Below are positions 57,270-64,000 of a stretch of 64,000 nucleotides of DNA, piece after piece (position 1 is the first letter of the stretch; the number at the start of each line of letters is the position of its first letter). Origin of the DNA: Bordetella pertussis 18323 (GTDB taxonomy: Bacteria > Pseudomonadota > Gammaproteobacteria > Burkholderiales > Burkholderiaceae_B); NCBI RefSeq assembly GCF_000306945.1, contig NC_018518.1:496001-560000 (forward strand). Reading direction: 5' to 3'. The translations under genes and the position numbers were made by a program. The notes under the pieces were generated by a model, which worked only from the letters and a program-made list of their open reading frames with translations, was not told the DNA's origin and did not search any database.

Positions 57270-57901
57270 GCGCCCCGCCTTGCGTCCAGGCGGGCCAGGC
57301 GCGCTTCCAGCGCCGCCGCCGAGCGCGCCAGCGCGTCGCTGTCGGCGCCGAACCGGGCCAGGTCCAGGCGCCATTGCTCCCATTGCGGCCGGCCCACCAG
57401 CACCGCGCTTTCCTCGGCCAGGTATTCGGAAACGTTGCGGGCCAGCCGGCCGCCGGCCTCGCGGGCGCCGCCGGCCAGCGCACGCGCGCCGCCCAACAGA
57501 CGCGCCGCCGGAATGTCGCCGACCACGCGGGCCAGCTCGTCCTCGGCGTCCCAGCGCAGGTCGCGCGCCAGGTCCGCCACCACCTGCGCCAGCGCCGCGT
57601 CGCCCGAGATATGCGTCAGATCGGCGAAATCGGCGCGGCCGTCGCCGGGCAGCAGGCGAGCCAGACTGGAGGATTCGGCCGCCGACAGCGTGACGTTCGG
57701 CACCACCGCCGAATCGGCCTCCTGCACCCGCCCCTCGCTATCGATGGTCAGCGACAGCGCGAACCCGCCCAGCGCGAACCGCACGGTCTTGCCGGCGTGG
57801 CGCGCCAGCCGGTCGCGCGCCCAGGATTCGCGCTCGAGCAGCGCGTTCAGCGCGCGCGCGGCGATCCTCGGCAAGGTGGGCAGGGCAGCAAAAGGCAGCA
57901 T
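57266..57901 (-). CDS. ubiJ: Ubiquinone biosynthesis accessory factor UbiJ
   Basis: 211 residues. The N-terminal SCP2-like lipid-binding domain covers about residues 10-110 ([20 protein letters not shown]), followed by a helical tail ([15 protein letters not shown]). It sits directly before ubiB as in many proteobacteria, which supports the assignment. ATG 57901 is used; a TTG at 57952 would add 17 residues. The 228 bp upstream (57902-58129) hold GC-rich imperfect repeats (GGCCGGTTCAC) but no gene. Confidence 0.85.
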   Translation of the reverse strand: MLPFAALPTLPRIAARALNALLERESWARDRLARHAGKTVRFALGGFALSLTIDSEGRVQEADSAVVPNVTLSAAESSSLARLLPGDGRADFADLTHISGDAALAQVVADLARDLRWDAEDELARVVGDIPAARLLGGARALAGGAREAGGRLARNVSEYLAEESAVLVGRPQWEQWRLDLARFGADSDALARSAAALEARLARLDARRGA

Positions 57902-58129
57902 GGAATCGACAGGCGCGGACCACCCGCGGGGTGTCCGCAGCAACAAAGACAAAAGCGCAGTGTAACGGGTTCAAAAGCACCGTGTGCCGGCTGGCCATTG
58001 ATGCCGCGCAAGACCGGCCCATAAGCGAACCGGCCCTGGCGGGCCGGTTCACGGTGCAGCCCGGCCGTCGGGCCGGGACCGCGGGGCCGGTTCACGCGGG
58101 AACGGGCCCTGGCCATCCCGCCGTGGCGG

Positions 58130-59152
58130 TCAGCTGGCGTGTTCGACCGGAATCTGCTGGATACCTGCCAGCAGCCAGCCGCCGTCGGCCGGTTTGAACA
58201 GATTCCAGACTTCCTCGAAGCGGAACGCCTCGGTGCCCGGGGCTTCGCGCAGCATGCCGGAGAAGCGCACGCTGGCGAGGTGGCCATCGGAAACCGTCTC
58301 GATGCCGAGCAGCTCGGCGTTGAGCAGCACCACTTCGGTCTTGTTGGCGGCGGCGCCGCGCGCTTCCAGTTGCGGCTTGAGTTCGCTGATCAGGTCGTCG
58401 GTCAGGAAGTCGCGCAGGCTTTCGACCTCGCCGCTGTCCCAGATGCCCTGGATGCGCACGAACTGGTCCTTGGCCTGCTGCAGGAAACGCGGCGTGTCGA
58501 AATCACCCGGGATGAACCAGTTGCCGTCGTCGCCGGCCTTGGGCAGCGCGGCTGCCGCTGCGGCGGGCGCCGCGGCAGCGACCGGCGCCGCGGCGGGCTG
58601 CTGGGCAGGCGCCGGGTTCAGGCTTTCGCGCCACATGGGCTGCTGCGACGGTTGGCCGGGACGGTTGCCGCCCGCCGCGCCGTACGCGCCCTGCATGGCC
58701 TGGCGCGGCGCGCCGCCGCGCAGCCGGCGCACGATGAAGATGACGGCGAACACCACCAGGGCGATCAGCAGCATGCTGGCCATGAACTCGGCAAACGCGC
58801 CGGACAGGCCCAGGTGCGACAGCAGCGCGGCCAGGCCCAGGCCGGCGGCGATGCCGGCGATGGGGCCGAGCCAGCGCGACATGCCGCTCTTGGCGGCGGT
58901 GCCGGCGGCGGCCGTGCCTGCGGCGGCGGTAGCCGGACGCGCGGCGCTGGTGGCGCCGGCGGTGGAGCCCGCCCCGGCGGCCGGCGGCGTCACGGCCTGG
59001 CGCTGCTGGGTGATATTGGTGGATTGGCGGCCAAAGCTGGAGCCACCGCCCATGCGGCGGGCCTCCGCGTCAAACGACGCGCCCACCATCGCCGTGCCGG
59101 CGACGGCGACCAGCGCCATGGCGCAAAATCGGGAAAAACGGGATCGGGACAT
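58130..59152 (-). CDS. Tim44-like domain membrane protein
   Basis: 340 residues. A signal or anchor segment (FCAMALVAVAGTAMVGASF) is followed by RRMGGGSSFGRQ, a motif typical of bacterial Tim44-like proteins. Two hydrophobic stretches follow (LGPIAGIAAGLGLAALL; FAEFMASMLLIALVVFAVIFIV). The C-terminal Tim44-like domain covers about 225-335 (FLQQAKDQFVRIQGIWDSG; VWNLFKPADGGWLLAGIQQ). The function is not established. ATG 59152 is chosen because it starts the signal segment. Confidence 0.85.
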   Translation of the reverse strand: MSRSRFSRFCAMALVAVAGTAMVGASFDAEARRMGGGSSFGRQSTNITQQRQAVTPPAAGAGSTAGATSAARPATAAAGTAAAGTAAKSGMSRWLGPIAGIAAGLGLAALLSHLGLSGAFAEFMASMLLIALVVFAVIFIVRRLRGGAPRQAMQGAYGAAGGNRPGQPSQQPMWRESLNPAPAQQPAAAPVAAAAPAAAAAALPKAGDDGNWFIPGDFDTPRFLQQAKDQFVRIQGIWDSGEVESLRDFLTDDLISELKPQLEARGAAANKTEVVLLNAELLGIETVSDGHLASVRFSGMLREAPGTEAFRFEEVWNLFKPADGGWLLAGIQQIPVEHAS

Positions 59153-59317
59153 GCTTTTGTGCTCCTCGCGTACGCGCCGCCACTCCCCCGCGGGAGCGGC
59201 TGGAAAGGCCCCGGTTGGGGCCTGCGCGGCAAACCTTACAGGCAACTGAACAATCTAAGCATAACGGACAAGCCGGCACGCCACAAGTTCCCCGTGGCGC
59301 CGCGCAGGACGTGCGTT

Positions 59318-60094
59318 TCAGCCCAGCCGCACGCCTTCGTGCAGGGCCGCCACGCCGGCGGTCAGATTGAAGTACTGGACGCGGTCCAGGCCGGCGTCGC
59401 GCAACATGCCGGCCAGGGTTTCCTGGTCGGGGTGCATGCGGATCGATTCGGCCAGGTAACGGTAGCTGGCCTCGTCGTTGGCGACCTTCTTGCCCATCCA
59501 GGGCAGCACATTGAAGGAATACCAGTCGTAGGCCGGCGCCAGCGGCTTGGCCACGCGCGAGAATTCCAGCACCAGCAGCTTGCCGCCCGGCTTGAGCACG
59601 CGGGTCATTTCGGCCAGGGCGCGGTCCTTGTGGGTCATGTTGCGCAGGCCGAAGGCCACGCTGACGCGGTCGAAATACTGCGACGGGAACGGCAGGCGCT
59701 CGGCGTCGCAGACCGCGGTGGGCACCAGCAGGCCGCTGTCGGTCAGGCGATCGCGGCCGACGCGCAGCATGGATTCGTTGATATCGGTCAGCCACACTTC
59801 GCCGCTGGGGCCGGCGCGCTTGGCGAAGGCGCGCGCCAGGTCGCCCGTGCCGCCGGCGATGTCCAGCACCTTCATGCCCGGCCGGACCGCGGCGCGCCCG
59901 ATCGTGAAAGCCTTCCAGACGCGGTGCAGGCCGGCCGACATGAGATCGTTCATGACGTCGTAGCGCGAGGCGACCGAATGGAAGACCTCGGCGACCTTGC
60001 GGGCCTTGTCGGCTTCGGGCACGGACTGGAAGCCGAAATGCGTGGATTGCTCGCCCTGCGGCGCCGATTCGGGCTGGGAATGAGGAGTTTGCAT
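59318..60094 (-). CDS. ubiE: Ubiquinone/menaquinone methyltransferase UbiE
   Basis: 258 residues. The UbiE signatures are [17 protein letters not shown] and the AdoMet-binding [20 protein letters not shown], then [37 protein letters not shown]. It C-methylates the demethylquinone ring in ubiquinone synthesis. It belongs with ubiJ and ubiB in this cluster. The ATG at 60094 has TGAGGAGTTTGC upstream. Divergent from phoB. Confidence 0.95.
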
Positions 60095-60257
60095 GGTGAA
60101 GTCCCGGTATATGGTCCAATGGTAGCCGATCGGAAGCGGCCCGCCGCCGTGGACGGCCTGGCCCGGATGTGGCTACGGTCACATACGTGAAATATTGCGG
60201 CCATACTATCGCAATGTTCGCGCCGCGCCGGCGCATGCTGCGTATCCATTGCCTACC

Positions 60258-60956
60258 ATGTCCAGCACCATTCTTGTCGTTGAAGACGAACCCGCCATCC
60301 AGGAACTGATCGCCGTGAACCTTTCGTTCGCGGGCCACAAGGTCCTGCGCGCGTTCGATGCCGAACAGGCCCAGACCCTGATCCGCGCCGAGCTGCCCGA
60401 CCTCATCCTGCTCGACTGGATGCTGCCGGGGGCCTCCGGCCTGTCGCTGGCCCGCAAGCTGCGCGACGAAGAGCGCACCCGCGCCGTCCCGGTCATCATG
60501 CTGACGGCCAAGGGCGCCGAACAGGACAAGGTCGACGGCCTGGAGGCGGGCGCCGACGACTACATCACCAAGCCCTTCTCGCCCAAGGAGCTGATGGCGC
60601 GCATCAAGGCCGTGCTGCGCCGCCGCGCCCCGCAGCTGACCGACGACATCATCGACGTCGCCGGGCTGAAGCTGGACCCGGTCACCCACCGCCTGTCGGG
60701 CCACAGCCAGTCGCTGTCCATCGGGCCCACCGAGTTCCGCCTGCTGCACTTCTTCATGACCCACCCGGAGCGGGTGTTTTCCCGCTCGCAGCTGCTCGAC
60801 CAGGTGTGGGGCGACCACGTCTTCGTGGAAGAGCGCACGGTGGACGTACATATCCGCCGCCTGCGCAAGGCGCTGGAACCCAGCGGCCATGACGCGCACG
60901 TCGAGACGGTGCGCGGCAGCGGCTACCGGTTTACAGCACAGGTGCCGGCGCGCTAA
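60258..60956 (+). CDS. phoB: Phosphate-regulon response regulator PhoB
   Basis: 232 residues. The receiver domain has the acidic pair in VVEDEP, the phospho-acceptor aspartate in LILLDWMLPG (about D53), and Lys in ITKPFSPKEL. The C-terminal winged helix ends VETVRGSGYRFTAQVP. Next to a PhoR-like kinase, this fits PhoB. It activates genes under phosphate limitation. The ATG at 60258 gives MSSTILVVEDEP. No convincing Pho box is visible upstream. Confidence 0.93.
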   Translation: MSSTILVVEDEPAIQELIAVNLSFAGHKVLRAFDAEQAQTLIRAELPDLILLDWMLPGASGLSLARKLRDEERTRAVPVIMLTAKGAEQDKVDGLEAGADDYITKPFSPKELMARIKAVLRRRAPQLTDDIIDVAGLKLDPVTHRLSGHSQSLSIGPTEFRLLHFFMTHPERVFSRSQLLDQVWGDHVFVEERTVDVHIRRLRKALEPSGHDAHVETVRGSGYRFTAQVPAR

Positions 60957-60967
60957 AAAACCGCACG

Positions 60968-62278
60968 ATGATCTGGCTGCGCACCCTTTTCATGATCGCC
61001 TTCTGGGCGGTCATGGCCCTGCTTGCCCAATGGCTGATCGGCGACCCGGCCGGCTGGCTGCTGTTCGGCGCGGCCACGGCGGCCATGCTGCTGTGGCGCA
61101 GCTGGCGCCTGCACCTGGTGTCGCGCTGGGCCCATGACCCCGAATCGGCGCCGCCGGCGGCCGTCGGCCCCTGGGACGACATCCTGGCGCCGCTGTATCG
61201 CTACACGCGGGCGCGCGCACGCGAACTGGCCGAAACGCGCGAAACCATGCAAAGCATGCTGGCCGCCGCCCAGGCGCTGCCCGACGGCGTGGTCACGCTC
61301 AACGAAGATTTCCAGATCGACTGGGCCAACCGCATGGCGCGGCGCCACCTGGGCCTGCGCCTGCCGGCCGACCGCGGCCACAACCTGCTGAACCTGCTGC
61401 GCGCCCCCGAATTCGTCGCCTATGCGCATCGCGGGCACTGGCCCGAACCCATCCTGGTGCGCCTGAGCCTGAACGGCCAGGAGCGGGTCATGATGATCCA
61501 CCTGGCCGGCTACGCCAGCAACCAGCGCCTGCTGATTTCCCGCGATGTCACCCAGATCGAGCGCCTGGAAACCACCCGGCGCGATTTCGTCGCCAACGTC
61601 TCGCACGAGCTGCGCACGCCGCTGACAGTGCTCGCCGGCTTCCTGGAGACGCTGCGCGAGCTGCCGGCCGAGGCGCTGCCCGCCGAACAGCGCGACCAGT
61701 ACATGGCCATGATGCACGAGCAGGCGCGGCGCATGCAGGCCATCGTGGAAGACCTGCTGACCCTGTCCACGCTCGAATCCTCGCCCGAGGCCGACCCGCT
61801 GGCCGTCGATGTCGGCGCGCTGCTGCGCACTGCCCGCCAGCAGGTCGAGGCGCTGTCGAACGGCCGGCATGTGTTCGAGTGGCAGATCGAGGAGGGGCTG
61901 GATGTGCTGGGCAGCGGCACCGAGCTGGCTTCGGCCCTGTCCAACCTGCTGACCAACGCGGTGCGCTACACCCCCGACGGCGGGCGCATCATCGTGCGCT
62001 GGCGGCGCGGCGCCGACGGCGAGGCGCTCTACAGCGTGCAGGACACCGGCATCGGCATTCCGGCGCGCCACCTGCCGCGCCTGACCGAGCGCTTCTACCG
62101 GGTCGACCGGGGCCGCTCGCGCGCGGCCGGCGGCACCGGCCTGGGCCTGGCCATCACCAAGCACATCGCCATGCGCCACGACGCCGACCTGCTGATCGAC
62201 AGCGAGCTCGGCAAGGGCAGCACCTTCACGCTGCGCTTTCCCGCCGAGCGCGTGACCGGCGAAGATCCGGACCGCTGA
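60968..62278 (+). CDS. phoR: Phosphate-regulon sensor kinase PhoR
   Basis: 436 residues. Two N-terminal helices ([32 protein letters not shown]), then a PAS domain ([21 protein letters not shown]), the H-box [16 protein letters not shown] (about 211-226) and ATPase motifs ([48 protein letters not shown]). The small periplasmic domain is typical of PhoR. It follows phoB by 11 bp. Confidence 0.93.
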   Translation: MIWLRTLFMIAFWAVMALLAQWLIGDPAGWLLFGAATAAMLLWRSWRLHLVSRWAHDPESAPPAAVGPWDDILAPLYRYTRARARELAETRETMQSMLAAAQALPDGVVTLNEDFQIDWANRMARRHLGLRLPADRGHNLLNLLRAPEFVAYAHRGHWPEPILVRLSLNGQERVMMIHLAGYASNQRLLISRDVTQIERLETTRRDFVANVSHELRTPLTVLAGFLETLRELPAEALPAEQRDQYMAMMHEQARRMQAIVEDLLTLSTLESSPEADPLAVDVGALLRTARQQVEALSNGRHVFEWQIEEGLDVLGSGTELASALSNLLTNAVRYTPDGGRIIVRWRRGADGEALYSVQDTGIGIPARHLPRLTERFYRVDRGRSRAAGGTGLGLAITKHIAMRHDADLLIDSELGKGSTFTLRFPAERVTGEDPDR

Positions 62279-62301
62279 GGCGGCGGGCGATCCAGCGCAT
62301 A

Positions 62302-62325
62302 ATGCAGGATCTCGACATTCTGCAT
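62302..62325. promoter_or_regulatory. Inverted repeat ahead of the copper-type response regulator
   Basis: ATGCAGGAT and ATTCTGCAT form a 9-bp inverted repeat with one mismatch and a 6-bp spacer, ending 8 bp before the regulator ATG. A CATAAT just upstream (62299-62304) could be a -10. It may be an autoregulatory operator. It does not resemble the possible cop box at 7942. Confidence 0.4.
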
Positions 62326-62333
62326 CCGCCCCC

Positions 62334-63011
62334 ATGTGCATCCTCGTTATCGAAGACGAGCCCAAGCTGGCCGACTATCTGCACAAGGGCCTGTCCGAGC
62401 AAAGCCATATCGTCGACGTCGCGCGCGACGGCGTCAACGGCCGCCACCTGGCGCTCGAGGGCGACTACGAACTGGTCATCCTCGACGTGATGCTGCCCGA
62501 CATCGACGGCTTCGCCGTCCTGGCGGCGCTGCGCGCGGCCGCGCGCAACACGCCGGTGCTGATGCTGACGGCGCGCGACCGGGTCGAGGACCGCGTGCGC
62601 GGGCTGGAAGGCGGCGCCGACGACTACCTGGTCAAGCCGTTCGCGTTCTCCGAGCTCCTGGCGCGCGTGCATGCGCTGCAGCGGCGCGGGCGCAGCCAGG
62701 AATCCACCCTGCTGCGCCTGGCCGACCTCGAGCTGGACCTGGCCAGCCGCAAGGCGCAGCGCGGCGGACGCCGCCTGGACCTGACGGCCAAGGAGTTTTC
62801 GCTGCTGGCGCTGCTGCTGCGCCGCCAGGGCCAGATCCTGTCGCGCACCACGCTGGCCGAGCAGGTCTGGGACATGAACTTCGACAGCGACACCAACGTC
62901 ATCGACGTCGCCATCCGCCGGCTGCGCGGCAAGCTGGACGACCCCTACGACGCCAAGCTGCTGCATACCGTGCGCGGCATGGGCTACGTGCTGGAATCGC
63001 GCCCGTCATGA
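62334..63011 (+). CDS. Heavy-metal-type (CusR/CopR-like) response regulator
   Basis: 225 residues of the OmpR family. The receiver shows [19 protein letters not shown], phospho-acceptor in [14 protein letters not shown] (about D51) and [15 protein letters not shown]. The C-terminal winged helix ends [13 protein letters not shown]. The N-terminal [12 protein letters not shown] and [10 protein letters not shown] pattern is typical of CusR/CopR/IrlR heavy-metal regulators. It overlaps the sensor gene by 4 bp. It is a candidate regulator for the copper operon at 8032-11173. Confidence 0.89.
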   Translation: MCILVIEDEPKLADYLHKGLSEQSHIVDVARDGVNGRHLALEGDYELVILDVMLPDIDGFAVLAALRAAARNTPVLMLTARDRVEDRVRGLEGGADDYLVKPFAFSELLARVHALQRRGRSQESTLLRLADLELDLASRKAQRGGRRLDLTAKEFSLLALLLRRQGQILSRTTLAEQVWDMNFDSDTNVIDVAIRRLRGKLDDPYDAKLLHTVRGMGYVLESRPS

Positions 63012-64000
63012 GGCTGCGCACGCCGTCGATGCAACGGCGGCTGACGCTGTGGCTGGGCGTCATCGCCCTGCTGGCGTCCAGCCTGGCCGGAGCGCTGCTG
63101 TTCTGGACGCTGAAACAGGAAGTGCAGCGCCAGGAAATCACCGAGGCGCGCGGCAAGGCCGAACTCATCGAGCACCTGGTGGGCATGCAGTCCCATACGT
63201 CGCGGGCGCTCAGCGACATGCTCGACGGCATCCAGGCCGGCCATGGCCACCTGGGCATCTGGATCACCAGCCCGGACGGCACGCTGCGCTATGGCAACGC
63301 CACGCCCGAGGTGCTGAGCGTCACGGACGACGACGAAGTGCTGCTGCGCAACGCAGATGACACCCGCATGCGCGGCGTGCGGCTGACCCTGCCGGGCCCG
63401 CCCGAGGCCGGCGCCACGCTGACCGTGGCGGTCAATACGCTGGCCAACGCGCGCTTTCTCTATGCCTATGGCACCGCGTTGCTGCTGATCTGCGCGCTGT
63501 GGATCGGCGCCACCGTGGTGCTGGCGGCCTGGGCCGTGCGCCGCACGCTGGCGCCGGTGCGGCGGCTCTCCGGCCAGGCGGCCAGCATCCAGCCCGAGCA
63601 CCTGGACGTGCGCCTGCCGGTGGTGGGCATCGACCGGGAATTGAGCGACCTGGTGGCCTCGTTCAACCGCACCCTGGACCGCCTGCAGGAGGCGTACCAG
63701 CAGATGGAGGGCTTCAACGCCGACGTCGCGCACGAGCTGCGCACGCCCCTGGCCACCCTGATCAACGGCGCCCAGGTCACGCTGTCGTCGCCCCGCTCGG
63801 CCGAAGAGCTGCGCGAAGCGCTGACCTCCAACCTCGAGGAGCTCGAAGACCTCAAGACGCTGGTCAACGACATGCTGTTCCTGGCACGCGCCGACCGCGG
63901 CGAGCAGGCCGCCGACCTGGCGCCCGCACGGCTCGAACAGGAAGCCCTGCGCGTGGCGGAGTATTTCGAAGCCACGCTGGAGGCGCAGGCGCTGCACGTG
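63008..64000 (+). CDS. Heavy-metal-type sensor histidine kinase (3' partial)
   Basis: The first 331 residues are in the window; the frame is open to the last base. Two membrane helices ([48 protein letters not shown]) enclose a ~125-residue periplasmic sensor. A HAMP region ([28 protein letters not shown]) and the H-box [15 protein letters not shown] (His near 242) follow. The HAMP sequence is of the CusS/CopS class. The ATPase domain lies outside the window. Confidence 0.88.
   Translation, partial: MRLRTPSMQRRLTLWLGVIALLASSLAGALLFWTLKQEVQRQEITEARGKAELIEHLVGMQSHTSRALSDMLDGIQAGHGHLGIWITSPDGTLRYGNATPEVLSVTDDDEVLLRNADDTRMRGVRLTLPGPPEAGATLTVAVNTLANARFLYAYGTALLLICALWIGATVVLAAWAVRRTLAPVRRLSGQAASIQPEHLDVRLPVVGIDRELSDLVASFNRTLDRLQEAYQQMEGFNADVAHELRTPLATLINGAQVTLSSPRSAEELREALTSNLEELEDLKTLVNDMLFLARADRGEQAADLAPARLEQEALRVAEYFEATLEAQALHV

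Noticed and set aside
60095..60257. Pho box upstream of phoB
   Set aside because: CGGTCACATACGTGAAAT only loosely resembles the CTGTCATA direct repeat, so no claim is made.

Overview
This window is almost certainly from Bordetella pertussis. It opens inside the 3' end of the adenylate cyclase toxin gene cyaA and runs through the type I secretion genes cyaB-cyaD-cyaE and the LysR gene cyaX. It carries four 1,043-bp IS481 copies, one IS110-family element (IS1663-like) and several frameshifted genes, all typical of this IS-rich, gene-losing, GC-rich betaproteobacterium.

Layout. 1-6432: toxin secretion operon and cyaX. 6434-7476: IS481 copy 1, then tRNA-Arg(CCG). 8032-11173: copper operon (cupredoxin, CopA multicopper oxidase, CopB). 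11180-13858: enoyl-CoA hydratase, class III CoA-transferase and IclR regulator. 14172-21882: thiol dioxygenase-like protein, then an amidase and branched-chain-type ABC transporter operon divergent from a LacI regulator with two operators. 21884-22926: IS481 copy 2 (nonsense mutation). 22928-29832: metH facing away from a cobalamin riboswitch, btuB and btuF. 29936-34155: thiG-thiD, a PCMT-like and TolC-like pair, rfaE2. 34259-35470: IS1663-like element. 35645-38911: AI-2E-family permease, PhyH-type dioxygenase, potassium channel. 38913-39955: IS481 copy 3. 39957-46081: Pot/Fbp-type ABC transporter operon with a frameshifted permease and a broken LacI regulator, plus an amidase. 46172-48206: leuA with two short upstream ORFs, one a Leu-codon-rich leader. 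48299-52721: membrane protein, rpoN, bfd, LysR regulator and a frameshifted EamA exporter. 52957-53999: IS481 copy 4. 53995-64000: thpR, ferritin-like protein, ubiB-ubiJ, Tim44-like protein, ubiE, phoB-phoR and a copper-type two-component system running off the end.

Most interesting points. (1) The non-coding left end of the IS1663-like element reads as a bridge RNA: a 5' hairpin, then two loops whose guide segments match the interrupted target repeat and the element's own ends around a CT core. (2) The 6-bp flanks of the IS481 copies only balance if the 31-kb segment between copies 2 and 4 has inverted by IS481 recombination. That reversal would also make metH and thpR convergent genes meeting at one CTAG. 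(3) IS481 sits at TAG stop codons of neighbouring genes, and its transposase takes its own stop from the CTAG target. (4) leuA is preceded by a leader ORF with four rare CTA leucine codons in six, a T-rich hairpin region, and a 25-codon ORF coupled to leuA. (5) Three host genes (ABC permease, LacI regulator, EamA exporter) carry small frameshifting lesions while their operators survive.

All calls come from reading the sequence; no database search was run. Intergenic stretches not listed as features showed nothing I could support.
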